Positions 16,299 to 25,048 of a stretch of DNA of 64,000 nt are shown here, piece after piece. The notes under the pieces were generated by a model. That model was not told the origin of the DNA. It was given only the letters and a program-made list of their open reading frames with translations, and made no database searches. Source of the stretch: SIG701 sp045539595. GTDB lineage: Bacteria > Bacillota > Clostridia > Oscillospirales > CAG-272. The stretch is from contig JAZQFQ010000084.1 of the NCBI GenBank assembly GCA_045539595.1, forward strand, positions 26,442-90,441, given 5' to 3'. Numbering within the stretch: position 1 is the first letter of the stretch; every line of letters begins with the position of its first letter. The translations under genes and the position numbers were made by a program.

Positions 16299-16829
16299 AT
16301 GACAATAGAAGAACGGTTCCGACAAATCTATGACACTACATACCGTCAAACGGCCGCTCAAATTCTGGCCAAGTCCCGCCAGAGTGCCGATGCCGCCGAT
16401 TTGATTCAGGAGGTGTATTTGGAGGTGTATACGATCCTTCAGCGGCGGGGCCAGGGGTATATCCGGAATCCGGTTGCCCTGGTAGGGAAAATCACCCGGC
16501 AGACGTTGGCTCGCTATTACCGCACCATGAGCCGTCGGCAGGAGGTGTATGACGCATCCTCCGAGGAGGAGATCACCGCAGAACTGGAGGACATCCATGC
16601 CTTGTCCGTGGAGGAGATCGCGGCCGATCGGGAGGTACTTTTGTGGACGGATCGGTATCTGCAAAAGCGGGGCGAGGAGGTGCGGAAGATCTTTCATCTG
16701 TACTACCGCTTCGGTATGACACTTCCGGAGATCGCCCGCCTGCTGGGCAGGACGGAATCCGATGTGAAGAACAAACTGTATCGCACATTGAAAGAAATCA
16801 GTACCTATTGGAAAGGAGAAGAAACATGA
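16299..16829 (+). CDS. ECF-type RNA polymerase sigma factor
   Basis: A 176-residue sigma-70 family protein with both expected domains. Region 2 spans about residues 7-75 (ADAADLIQEVYLEVYTIL is the region 2.2-like helix). Region 4 spans about 120-172, ending in a helix-turn-helix (MTLPEIARLLGRTESDVKNKLYRTLKEI). ATG 16299 is chosen over an in-frame ATG at 16230 because AAAGGAGG precedes it. Its stop overlaps the ATG of the downstream membrane protein (ATGA), the normal layout of a sigma/anti-sigma pair. The stimulus it answers is unknown. Confidence 0.9.
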   Translation: MTIEERFRQIYDTTYRQTAAQILAKSRQSADAADLIQEVYLEVYTILQRRGQGYIRNPVALVGKITRQTLARYYRTMSRRQEVYDASSEEEITAELEDIHALSVEEIAADREVLLWTDRYLQKRGEEVRKIFHLYYRFGMTLPEIARLLGRTESDVKNKLYRTLKEISTYWKGEET

Positions 16830-17944
16830 AACTGGATGAGTTGATTCTGGAGGCCACCAAGGACGATCTGGTCGGGACAGATGCGGACAGTATCCTGGCC
16901 ATGGCACGGCAGAAGAAAAGCACTGCCCATACATTTTCCGGCTGGAAAAAAGCGATTCTGATCGCCGCGGCGGTATGCCTTCTGGTGGGAACGGTTTCCG
17001 CCACGGCTTTACTCAGTGGCTTTGGAAACACTTTTTCCCGCCCGGTGGACACGGGCAATGTGACCATTCTCTCCTCTGAATCCACCAACAAAAAGGTCAA
17101 GTGGAATCTGACGGAGGTGTGGTACGACGAATTTACTTTGTTTATCGGCGGCACGGTGATTACGCCGGAACCGCTTTCCCTCAGTGAAGAACATGATGCG
17201 ACCTGTCAGGTGTGGCTTCCCGGGGAGAATCGGTTTGATTTCATGATTCTGCACGTTTACCCCACCGGGGAGAAGGAATCCTCCTTTATCATGAAACTAC
17301 AGAGGGATGAATCGCCCCTCACGGTGAGTGAGACTGCCATTGCATTGAAAATTTCCAATTTCTATGACGGGGCTTTGATTCCCCGGCGGGAGGATGGCTC
17401 TTATAGCATCAGCATTGAAGAATTACAGCAATACCTGAATTACCCCGGCGAGTGGCAATTTGAATTGGCTTTGACAAACAGCAACTACAACGCCATCCAT
17501 GTAGCGGAAAGGTATGAGAGCCGGGTGGAGTATGCTCCCGATACGGTGGTGACATCGGTAACGGTTACTCCTTTTACCCTGAAAGTGGAGGGGGAGGCGT
17601 TGGTGCATCGCTATATCAGCTCTTTCGGCGGCTATGGCGAGAATCCCATGAGCGTTATGCTGAGAATGAAGGACGGCACCTATCTGGGCGGCACGAAACG
17701 GTATGAATATACAGAGAGCCGTATTTGCTATTCTAAGAATACCCCCGAATGCATTCTTTACCGCTTTGCGGAGCCGATTGATCCCGCCGAGGTGGACGCT
17801 ATCATCCTGGAAACCGGCTGGGCATACTTTGCCGAGCGAGATAAAGCGTTCATGGAGGAGAGCGGGTACGTTGTGATGCCGGATGTTACTTGGGACGGGA
17901 AGTGTCTGGGATATCGCTGTGTGTTTGAGATCCCCGCTCCCTGA
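16826..17944 (+). CDS. Putative membrane anti-sigma factor
   Basis: A 372-residue single-pass protein. Residues 1-40 are cytoplasmic and charged, a membrane helix lies at about 43-66 (AILIAAAVCLLVGTVSATALL), and about 300 residues are outside. The layout matches DUF4179-type anti-sigma factors, in which the short N-terminus holds the sigma factor and the outer domain senses a signal. The outer part is beta-rich with no named domain that I recognise. It overlaps the sigma gene by 4 bases and has its own AAAGGAG, so the two are coupled. A bidirectional terminator follows. Confidence 0.75.
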   Translation: MKLDELILEATKDDLVGTDADSILAMARQKKSTAHTFSGWKKAILIAAAVCLLVGTVSATALLSGFGNTFSRPVDTGNVTILSSESTNKKVKWNLTEVWYDEFTLFIGGTVITPEPLSLSEEHDATCQVWLPGENRFDFMILHVYPTGEKESSFIMKLQRDESPLTVSETAIALKISNFYDGALIPRREDGSYSISIEELQQYLNYPGEWQFELALTNSNYNAIHVAERYESRVEYAPDTVVTSVTVTPFTLKVEGEALVHRYISSFGGYGENPMSVMLRMKDGTYLGGTKRYEYTESRICYSKNTPECILYRFAEPIDPAEVDAIILETGWAYFAERDKAFMEESGYVVMPDVTWDGKCLGYRCVFEIPAP

Positions 17945-17963
17945 TTTTCCATATAAACAAAAA

Positions 17964-17997
17964 GGGACTGCTGCATGAAAATGCGGCAGTCCTTTTA
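17964..17997. terminator. Bidirectional intrinsic terminator
   Basis: A 12-bp stem with one T-G pair (17965-17976 with 17981-17992) and GAAA loop, TTTTATG on the plus side and CTTTTTG on the minus side. It serves the anti-sigma gene and the convergent heparinase-type gene. Confidence 0.82.
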
Positions 17998-18006
17998 TGT
18001 TATGTT

Positions 18007-19650
18007 TCAGATCCGGACGGTCAATGTAAAGAGGTTCGATCCCGGCGGCAGAATATAGTCAATGCAGAACAGGCCGTTCTCTTCCGTGACCTTCGCTTCT
18101 GTCTCTGTTTCCAGCAATACCCCCCCGGTCACCACGCCCGCCGGTGTGATATCGGCAGGATAGCGGGAGATGAATCGCTCTGCAATGGAAAGAGGTTGTC
18201 CGTGAAAATCGTACTCGTCCTGCAGCGTGATGGTGTCCTCCGTAAAGGAAAACGAGCGACTCAGACGCTCCAGCGTCGGAATATCGTAGGCACGGTGGAA
18301 TTCCAAGGTAAACACACCGTTTTCAAAGGAAGCAGATGCGGCTCGATCGCGGCCCGGTTTCTGATACTGTCCGTCGATGATGGGAACGCTGTGGCCCCGG
18401 GAGCAGGTATGGAAAAACGTATACCGCTGCGGGCTGAAATACTCCCGGCAGTATTTTCCGGAGCCCGGATCGCAGAGCACCTGCTCACCGTTTCGGCTGA
18501 TAATAAAGCTGCCGATATCGTTGTGGTTGTGCGGCTCATCGTTGTGACCGCCCTTGGCCGCAAAGCTGTAGCGGGGCGTTTTTTTGATCAGCCATTGGGA
18601 CGCGGGCGCGTAGTCTGTACATTCCCGCTTCTCGTCTTCACTTTCCAGCGTTTCGTCAAACCACAAAAAGGCACGGAGATGGATACCCCAGCGACCGCAA
18701 TGATCGCTTGTGTAGGAAAAATCCCTCGGCGGGAGATGGATGTCGGCGGGAAACTTCTTTTTCAGATAGTGCAGCAGTCCAATGTGCCATTTTCCCATCA
18801 GCTGGCCGTCGGAGAAACTGACCACGGTGTCGCCGTCCAGAAACATCCGCTGGGGGTATTTTATGATCTCCCGGATTTTTGGATCTGCAAGATAATCTGT
18901 CTCGCCGCCGGTAAATTCCCGCATCAAATCGGCGATGCACAGATAGAATCCGAATCCGTAGTGCCAGTAAGCAAATCCTTCCTGGCAGATTCCGTCCTCC
19001 GGGAATCCGGTGAGAAAAATGCGCAGAGTTTCTTCCATGCGGGGACGGATGTACTCAAACAGATCGGGCCGCTGATAGAGGAATGTGATGCCCACACTAC
19101 CCGCGCACACGGCAGACCAGTTGTAGGGACTCTTCTCCCACCAGTAGCGCCTCTCTCCGGTATAGGCAGCAATGATTCGCCGATCGATTTCGGCACGGAT
19201 GCGGCTGCGGATCAGAGGTGGCAGACGGTCCTGCAGCAGATAATCGATCTCGGAGAGGGCAAAGCCCGTCTCGGCGGCAAACAGATCGATGAATGCTACA
19301 ATATTGTCTCGAAAATTGCCTATGTGGGCCGGGACCACCCAACTGTACTCATCCAGTATGGCCCAGATCACGTCGCACAGTTTGGTGAAATATGCATCGT
19401 TGTCGGGATAGATCAGCGAAAGCAGAGCCGCTGTGTTCATGGCCCTGCGCCGCCGGAAGTACTTTGCCTCGTATTCCTTGCGGCTTCCTGTTTGGTCGTA
19501 CAGGATGTATTCGCTGTATTTCAGGGCAGGGAAGTCGTCTGCGCACTCTTTTTCCCAGAGGTCCCGGAGTTCAAGAACGAGGGGTTCGTACGCGCCTGAC
19601 GTGCGGACTTTTTCCCAAAAGGCGGGATTTTTTGCTTTGCCGAGAAGCAT
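18007..19650 (-). CDS. Heparinase II/III family protein
   Basis: A 547-residue protein. The N-terminal 330 residues are helical with many Trp/Tyr (for example RRYWWEKSPYNWSAVC), as in the alpha-barrel of the family. The C-terminal part has the typical heparinase II/III motif FAAKGGHNDEPHNHNDIGSF followed by GEQVLCDPGSGKY, where the family keeps catalytic Tyr/His residues. Members are polysaccharide lyases on uronic-acid-containing glycans. No signal peptide is seen, so it would act in the cytoplasm on imported oligosaccharides. A GAGGAGG ribosome site supports the start. An HAD phosphatase gene ends 41 bases upstream, so the two probably share a transcript. Confidence 0.85.
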   Translation of the reverse strand: MLLGKAKNPAFWEKVRTSGAYEPLVLELRDLWEKECADDFPALKYSEYILYDQTGSRKEYEAKYFRRRRAMNTAALLSLIYPDNDAYFTKLCDVIWAILDEYSWVVPAHIGNFRDNIVAFIDLFAAETGFALSEIDYLLQDRLPPLIRSRIRAEIDRRIIAAYTGERRYWWEKSPYNWSAVCAGSVGITFLYQRPDLFEYIRPRMEETLRIFLTGFPEDGICQEGFAYWHYGFGFYLCIADLMREFTGGETDYLADPKIREIIKYPQRMFLDGDTVVSFSDGQLMGKWHIGLLHYLKKKFPADIHLPPRDFSYTSDHCGRWGIHLRAFLWFDETLESEDEKRECTDYAPASQWLIKKTPRYSFAAKGGHNDEPHNHNDIGSFIISRNGEQVLCDPGSGKYCREYFSPQRYTFFHTCSRGHSVPIIDGQYQKPGRDRAASASFENGVFTLEFHRAYDIPTLERLSRSFSFTEDTITLQDEYDFHGQPLSIAERFISRYPADITPAGVVTGGVLLETETEAKVTEENGLFCIDYILPPGSNLFTLTVRI

Positions 19651-19691
19651 AAAAGACTCCTCCTCAAATTAGAATAAGGCGGTGGATTTAA

Positions 19692-20567
19692 CTATCGGGT
19701 GTGCTCCCGGATGAATTCGATCACGCCCATCCCGCCGGGGATCACCGCATCGGCGGCGGCTTTTACGGCATCGGCGGCACGTTCTACCGCAAAGGCGTAA
19801 TCGCTTTCCGCGAACATGGGCAGATCGTTGCTGTTGTCCCCGAAGCAAACGATGGTTTTCGCCCCTGTCATTTCCCGCAGACGGCGGATCACCGTTCCCT
19901 TGGAGGCGGTGGGCGCGAACACTTCCAGATACCACAGCCCGGGACGGTAATGATCGGGATAAAAGGCGCATTTCGTGGACGACTCCCCGGACGGATCGCG
20001 GAGCGCGGCGATGGCGTCGCGGATAGGTGTCAGATGCTCTTCCGTATCCAGATAGCAGAAATAGATGATGCGCTGTCCCTCATCCAGCAAGGTTTGACAA
20101 TCGTCCAGCTGACGGAAGGGTTTGGCGTATTTGTCCATCCGCTCCCGGCGAAAATCTTCCATGTGTTCGTTTTCGAGCCGATGGTAGGCTGTGAACAACT
20201 CGCCCTCGGGTGTCAGTGTATACACAAAGGGTTCACCGCCCACGGTGAGAATCTGCGCCGCCGTCTCCGCCGAGAGCAGATTGTCCGCCACGTACCGCTC
20301 CTCGTTCATATCCCGCATCAGCACGCCGTTCATCAGCGCCACCGGAGCGGGGAAGGGCAGGCCTTCCAGAATGAATGCCGCCGAGCGGATCGTTCTTGCG
20401 GTGGCATAGGTCAGGCGGATTCCGCGGCGATGCAGATCCCATATGGCATCCGCCGCCCCGGCGGGCAGGATGGCCTCGGGGGTCAAGAGTGTGCCATCCA
20501 GATCCGTGACGAACAAAGTGGTTTTCGGATCGAATTTCATGGTGTCGCAAAAAGGAATTTTCGCCAT
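19692..20567 (-). CDS. HAD superfamily hydrolase, Cof type
   Basis: A 291-residue phosphatase of the Cof/YbjI-like HAD IIB group. Motif I is DLDGT (D22, D24), motif II lies near TYATARTIRSA, and motif IV is GDNSND (D244, D248). The middle (about residues 90-215) is the alpha/beta cap. Members dephosphorylate sugar phosphates or cofactors such as FMN or PLP; the substrate cannot be told here. The position just upstream of the heparinase-type gene fits sugar phosphate handling, but this is inference. GAGGTG precedes the ATG, and a good promoter lies at 20638-20610. Confidence 0.88.
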   Translation of the reverse strand: MAKIPFCDTMKFDPKTTLFVTDLDGTLLTPEAILPAGAADAIWDLHRRGIRLTYATARTIRSAAFILEGLPFPAPVALMNGVLMRDMNEERYVADNLLSAETAAQILTVGGEPFVYTLTPEGELFTAYHRLENEHMEDFRRERMDKYAKPFRQLDDCQTLLDEGQRIIYFCYLDTEEHLTPIRDAIAALRDPSGESSTKCAFYPDHYRPGLWYLEVFAPTASKGTVIRRLREMTGAKTIVCFGDNSNDLPMFAESDYAFAVERAADAVKAAADAVIPGGMGVIEFIREHTR

Positions 20568-20609
20568 AGATGCACCTCGGTTTCCGTAATATCCTTACAA
20601 TATATATTG

Positions 20610-20638
20610 AGTGTAACGCAAATATTCGCGGCTGTCAA
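20610..20638 (-). promoter_or_regulatory. Promoter of the HAD-heparinase unit
   Basis: Read on the minus strand: TTGACA (20638-20633), a 17-base spacer, TACACT (20615-20610). Confidence 0.75.
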
Positions 20639-20756
20639 GTGCAGGAGGTTGGTTTTCTCACTTTCCATTATGACAACCTTGCGGTACAATTTGTCTCTGT
20701 GCGTGGAAATAGCCAAAAATGTTTTATGTTAATAGGCGCAACCATTCACAAACCCA

Positions 20757-20785
20757 TTGACAAACCGAAAAAATTGATGTATAAA
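20757..20785 (+). promoter_or_regulatory. Promoter of the rnf operon
   Basis: TTGACA (20757-20762), 17-base spacer, TATAAA (20780-20785). It implies a leader of about 145 bases before rnfC. Confidence 0.8.
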
Positions 20786-20792
20786 TATAGTG

Positions 20793-20936
20793 GCGAAAAA
20801 TCGGGCATACTTGTCCGATGTGTCAAATTTGTATATAAAGGCAAGATTTACGAAATCGGTCGTAAAGTCTTATTTTTGTGCCTGTGAACGCTACATCTAT
20901 GTGAATCCTACATCTGAATGAAGGAAGGAACACAAT
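20793..20936 (+). promoter_or_regulatory. Long structured leader of the rnf operon
   Basis: About 145 untranslated bases. It holds a terminator-like hairpin (20843-20871: an 11-bp stem with one bulged G, six-base loop), followed by ATTTTTGTG. It also has a direct repeat of CTACATCT (20890s and 20910s) before the AAGGAAGGA ribosome site. An attenuator or riboswitch is possible; no known class is recognised. Confidence 0.45.
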
Positions 20937-22259
20937 ATGGCTTTTTCTCTTCGCGGGGTCCACGTACCCCATAGAAAAAATACCCAAGATACGCCCGTTG
21001 TCCGTATGGATCCGCCGACCACGGTAACCATTCCCATGTCGATGCATATCGGCGCACCGGCCCGTCCTGTCGTACAGGCAGGGGATCTTGTGTGCGTCGG
21101 CACCAAGATCGGCGAGGCGGAGGCTCCGGTTTCTTCTCCGATCTATTCCAGCGTATCGGGAAAAGTACTCAAAGTGCGCGATTTTCTGTTGGCCGGCGGC
21201 GGTACAACATCTGCTGTGGTGATCGAATCCGATGGGGAGATGACGCCGGATGCGGCGATCTGTCCTCCCACCGTGGATTCCCGGGAGAGTTTGATCGCGG
21301 CCGTCCGGGCCAGCGGCATCGTGGGATTGGGCGGTGCGGGATTTCCCGCCCATGTCAAACTGAATGTGGATCCATCCCGCATTGAGCATCTGATTATCAA
21401 CGGAGCCGAGTGCGAGCCCTATGTGACCAGCGATACGGTGACTATGACCGATCGCCGGGAGGATATGGCGGTTGCTTTGGAAGCCCTGAAAACCCATCTG
21501 GGCATCAAGAGTATCATCATTGGAATTGAATCCAATAAACCGAAGGCTATCCAGTCCATGAAACAACTCATGACTGAGACAGCACAGGGATGCACGGCAC
21601 AGGTGAAGGTGCTGCCCCCCATGTATCCGCAGGGCGGCGAGAAGGTGCTGATCTACCACACCACGGGCAAGGTGGTTCCCGCCGGGAAGCTGCCCATCGA
21701 TGTGGGATGCATTGTGCTCAACTGTACCACCATTGCCGCCATCGGCGCCTATCTGAAAACGGGTATGCCCCTGGTGGAAAAGTGCGTCACCGTGGACGGC
21801 GGCGCTGTAAAGAATCCGCAGAACGTCATTGTGCCCATCGGCACGGCGATTTCGGATGTGTTCACCTTCTGCGGCGGCCTTACCGAGGATCCGGCCAAGG
21901 TGATTTACGGCGGCCCCATGATGGGCATTACGCTGCCTGACATGGACGGCCCCATTCTGAAAAACACCAACGCCATCCTGGCATTGACCGTCAAGGAAGC
22001 CAAGCTTCCCAAGACCACGGCCTGCATCCGCTGTGGTTCCTGTACCAATACTTGCCCCTTCGGGCTGGCGCCGGCGGAGATCATGAAAGCCTATGACCGT
22101 CGGGATGCGGAGCGGCTTATAGAACTGTCTGTCACCGCCTGCATGGAATGCGGATGCTGCAGCTTCGTCTGCCCGGCCAACCGACCGCTGGTGCAGACCA
22201 ATCGTATGGCAAAAATCTTTCTGCGGGAAGAAAAAGCAAAGGAGGACGCAAAGAAATGA
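20937..22259 (+). CDS. rnfC: Electron transport complex subunit RnfC
   Basis: A 440-residue RnfC, the peripheral subunit that takes electrons from NADH on the cytoplasmic side. It starts MAFSLRGVHVPHRKNTQDTP, has the NuoF-like nucleotide/FMN region with GLGGAGFPAHVKL, and ends with two 4Fe-4S motifs, CIRCGSCTNTCP (from C363) and CMECGCCSFVCP (from C402). AAGGAAGGA precedes the ATG. It opens the rnfCDGEAB operon, which couples ferredoxin:NAD oxidoreduction to Na+ or H+ pumping. Its stop overlaps the rnfD start (ATGA). Confidence 0.97.
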   Translation: MAFSLRGVHVPHRKNTQDTPVVRMDPPTTVTIPMSMHIGAPARPVVQAGDLVCVGTKIGEAEAPVSSPIYSSVSGKVLKVRDFLLAGGGTTSAVVIESDGEMTPDAAICPPTVDSRESLIAAVRASGIVGLGGAGFPAHVKLNVDPSRIEHLIINGAECEPYVTSDTVTMTDRREDMAVALEALKTHLGIKSIIIGIESNKPKAIQSMKQLMTETAQGCTAQVKVLPPMYPQGGEKVLIYHTTGKVVPAGKLPIDVGCIVLNCTTIAAIGAYLKTGMPLVEKCVTVDGGAVKNPQNVIVPIGTAISDVFTFCGGLTEDPAKVIYGGPMMGITLPDMDGPILKNTNAILALTVKEAKLPKTTACIRCGSCTNTCPFGLAPAEIMKAYDRRDAERLIELSVTACMECGCCSFVCPANRPLVQTNRMAKIFLREEKAKEDAKK

Positions 22260-23185
22260 ATACTACGCTGAAGCTTGCCGTCTCTCCCCACATCCATAGC
22301 GGCCGCTCCACAGCAGGCATTATGCGGGATGTGCTGATTGCTTTGCTCCCTGCCACCGCCGCAGGCACAATCCTGTTCGGATGGCGCGCGCTGCTGGTGG
22401 TTGCGCTCTGCACCGCCTGCTGTGTGGGATTTGAACTGCTCTTCAATCTGATCACTAAACAGGATTTGACCGTGGGCGACCTCAGCGCCGCCGTCACCGG
22501 TGTTTTGCTCGGCTTGAATCTTCCCGCCAATGTGCCCCTGTGGCAGTGCGTGGTGGGATCTCTCTTTGCGATTATCATTGTAAAATGCCTGTTCGGCGGT
22601 ATCGGATGCAACCTGGTCAATCCGGCCATTACGGCGCGGGTGTTCATGCTGGTGGCATTCGGTTCGATGGCCACACAGGCGTTTCCCACGATGGTGGACG
22701 CGGTGTCCGGGGCTACCCCGCTCGGCGGATCGGTTACCGATTTTTCGCTGACGGATCTGTTTCTCGGCCTGCGGGGCGGTGCCATCGGCGAAACCTGCGC
22801 ACTTGCTCTCCTGATCGGATTTGTGTATCTGCTCGTCCGCCGTGTGATTACCTGGCATGTTCCCGTGACATTTGTGGGCACGGTGTACATACTCTCCTTC
22901 TTCTTCGAAGGCATGGATTTCGGTCATGCCCTGGCTATGATCCTCTCGGGAGGATTGCTCCTCGGCGCCATCTTCATGGCCACCGATTACGTTACATCCC
23001 CCTCGACGGCCGCCGGCAAGATCATTTTTGGCCTGGGCGCGGGGCTTATCACCGTCCTCATCCGTTATTTCGGCGTGTATCCGGAGGGCGTGTCCTTTGC
23101 TATCCTTCTTATGAATATTCTGACCCCCTATATCGATGCATGGACAAAACATAAAGTCTTTGGTGTGGGAGGAAAGAAAGCATGA
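22256..23185 (+). CDS. rnfD: Electron transport complex subunit RnfD
   Basis: A 309-residue membrane protein with about ten hydrophobic segments. The covalent FMN site is SGAT (T154) in DAVSGATPLGG, the expected threonine phosphoester site made by ApbE. The typical segment VTSPSTAAGKIIFGLGAG is near the end. ATG 22256 has AAAGGAGGA upstream and overlaps the rnfC stop. With RnfG it carries electrons across the membrane. An in-frame upstream extension (to 22148) is not used because it lies inside rnfC with no ribosome site. Confidence 0.96.
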   Translation: MNTTLKLAVSPHIHSGRSTAGIMRDVLIALLPATAAGTILFGWRALLVVALCTACCVGFELLFNLITKQDLTVGDLSAAVTGVLLGLNLPANVPLWQCVVGSLFAIIIVKCLFGGIGCNLVNPAITARVFMLVAFGSMATQAFPTMVDAVSGATPLGGSVTDFSLTDLFLGLRGGAIGETCALALLIGFVYLLVRRVITWHVPVTFVGTVYILSFFFEGMDFGHALAMILSGGLLLGAIFMATDYVTSPSTAAGKIIFGLGAGLITVLIRYFGVYPEGVSFAILLMNILTPYIDAWTKHKVFGVGGKKA

Positions 23186-24369
23186 AAAACTCTGTAAAAA
23201 GTACGCTGGTGCTGGTGTGCATCTGTGCCGTGATGGCTCTGATGCTGGCTGTTACCAACGCCATCACCGCTCCCATTATCGAAAAGAATCAAAGTGCCGC
23301 TGCCAACGAGGCATTGAAAGTGGTTATGCCGAACGGCCAGGACTTTGAAAAGATAGACATCAGCGGGTATACACTGCCTGCCACCGTTACCGAGGCGTAT
23401 CGGGAGGCCGGCGGCGGATACGTCTTTACTCTGCAGACCACGGGCTACTCCTCCGGATTGGTCATCATGTGCGGCGTGAATGCCGACGGTACCGTCAGCG
23501 GTGCGACTTGCCTGTCTTCCACCGAAACGTTGGGGTATGAGAAAACCTTCGGCGAAAACTTCGTCGGCAAGACGGGCGACGGCGTGGATGCGGTAGATAC
23601 CATCTCCGGTGCCACCAAGACCACCGGTGCCTACCGTGCCGCGGTGAAGGATGCGCTGAATGCGGCCATCATTCTCGGCGGCGGATCGGTGGATCTGCGC
23701 ACCGAGGAGGAAATCCTTAACGACAATCTTTCCGCCGCACTGCCGGCGGGTGAGGGCAAGTTTACTAAGTTTTTCATCGTGGAAGTGATCGAAGGAATCG
23801 ACGCGGTTTACACCGCAGACAACGGTAAGGGAGCGGTCTGCATCGTGGGCGAGCAGTTTATCGCGGTGGATGAAACCGGTGCCGTGATCACGGATGCCCC
23901 CGCCGATGTCTCGGCGAATGTGGCGGCGCAGATGGCTGTTTTGCATGCTACTACGACCACCGATATCGACTTGACTCAGTACGAGGGATTGCCCTCTGCC
24001 TGCCTGTCGGCCAAGAAGACCGCCACGGGCAACTATATCCTGGAAATGCGGGGTGCCGGCTACGGCATCAACGGCGGCGACGATTACCATCCCGCCTCCG
24101 GCGAGTATATCTACATCCGCGTGTCCATGACAGCGGACGGAAAAATCATCGACTGTCTGACCACATCCCAGGCGGAAACCGCCAATATCGGCTCGGTTTG
24201 CGCCGAGGAGTCCTTCTACGGACAGTTCGTCGGTAAGACCGAATCGGATTACAACGAAATCGACGCCATCTCCGGCGCGACTCTGACCACCAACGGCTAT
24301 AAGAAAGCCATAGAGCGGGCCTTTGCGTCCGTCAAGATTCTGGAAGGAGGTGCCACTCATGAAGAATAA
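23182..24369 (+). CDS. rnfG: RnfG with duplicated FMN-binding domain
   Basis: A 395-residue RnfG; the usual length is about 190-220. After an N-terminal membrane helix (about residues 8-28) come two FMN-binding domains, each with a flavinylation motif: DTISGATKTT (T145) and DAISGATLTT (T367). The second has the typical YIYIRVSMTADGKIIDCLTTSQAETANIGS. The first has VIMCGVNADGTVSGATCLSSTETLGYEKTF split here as the same kind of core. Both motif threonines are intact, so two covalent FMNs are likely. ATGA overlap with rnfD, and 11-base overlap with rnfE. Confidence 0.93.
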   Translation: MKNSVKSTLVLVCICAVMALMLAVTNAITAPIIEKNQSAAANEALKVVMPNGQDFEKIDISGYTLPATVTEAYREAGGGYVFTLQTTGYSSGLVIMCGVNADGTVSGATCLSSTETLGYEKTFGENFVGKTGDGVDAVDTISGATKTTGAYRAAVKDALNAAIILGGGSVDLRTEEEILNDNLSAALPAGEGKFTKFFIVEVIEGIDAVYTADNGKGAVCIVGEQFIAVDETGAVITDAPADVSANVAAQMAVLHATTTTDIDLTQYEGLPSACLSAKKTATGNYILEMRGAGYGINGGDDYHPASGEYIYIRVSMTADGKIIDCLTTSQAETANIGSVCAEESFYGQFVGKTESDYNEIDAISGATLTTNGYKKAIERAFASVKILEGGATHEE

Positions 24370-25048
24370 CGGGAATATGACTACCCTGCTGAAGGGAATC
24401 CTTATGGAGAATCCTGTCCTGGTTCTCATCCTCGGCACCTGTCCTACCCTCGCCACCACTACCAATGTGGCCGGGGCCTTCGGCATGGGTATCGCCGCCC
24501 TGGTAGTGCTTGTGTGCTCCAATATCCTGATTTCTCTGCTCCGCAAGATCATCCCCGATAATGTGCGCATCCCCTGCTATATTGTTATCATCGCAGGATT
24601 TGTCACCATGGTGCAGATGATCGTGCAGGCGTTTTTTCCCGCACTGTATGAGATGCTGGGTGTGTATCTGGCGCTCATCACCGTAAACTGCATCATCCTC
24701 GGCCGCGCCGAGATGTTTGCCAGCAAGAATTCCGTGGGCAAATCGGCACTCGACGGCATCGGCATGGGTCTGGGATTCACCCTCGCCCTCTGCGCCATGG
24801 CCGTGATCCGCGAAGTATTCGGAAACGCCAGCTTTGCGGGCATGCCGATTGCCTTCCTTGAGCCCTTTAAGATTGCTTTCCTGGTGAAAGCGCCCGGCGG
24901 CATGCTGGTCTACGGCTTGCTGATTGCGCTGGTGTCCGCCGTTACCCACGGCAAAGCACCTGCCAAAACCGAGTTTTCCTGTGAGGGATGTCCCTCCGCA
25001 GGAAACTGCCACACCGGCCTGTGCCGTGCGAAAGGAGAAAAACTGTAA
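24359..25048 (+). CDS. rnfE: Electron transport complex subunit RnfE
   Basis: A 229-residue multi-pass membrane protein of the RnfA/RnfE/NqrDE family. It begins MKNNGNMTTLLKGILMENPV and has the conserved LGTCPTLATTTNVAGAFGMG segment, which holds the cysteine that helps ligate an intramembrane iron-sulfur cluster. After the last helix there is a cytoplasmic tail with five cysteines (CEGCPSAGNCHTGLC, about residues 205-222), not part of the core family. GAAGGAGG lies within the end of rnfG. Its stop overlaps the rnfA start (TAATG). Confidence 0.95.
   Translation: MKNNGNMTTLLKGILMENPVLVLILGTCPTLATTTNVAGAFGMGIAALVVLVCSNILISLLRKIIPDNVRIPCYIVIIAGFVTMVQMIVQAFFPALYEMLGVYLALITVNCIILGRAEMFASKNSVGKSALDGIGMGLGFTLALCAMAVIREVFGNASFAGMPIAFLEPFKIAFLVKAPGGMLVYGLLIALVSAVTHGKAPAKTEFSCEGCPSAGNCHTGLCRAKGEKL

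Noticed and set aside
23182..24369. Two separate genes instead of one long rnfG
   Set aside because: A single open frame with no internal stop or ribosome site; it is a true domain duplication.
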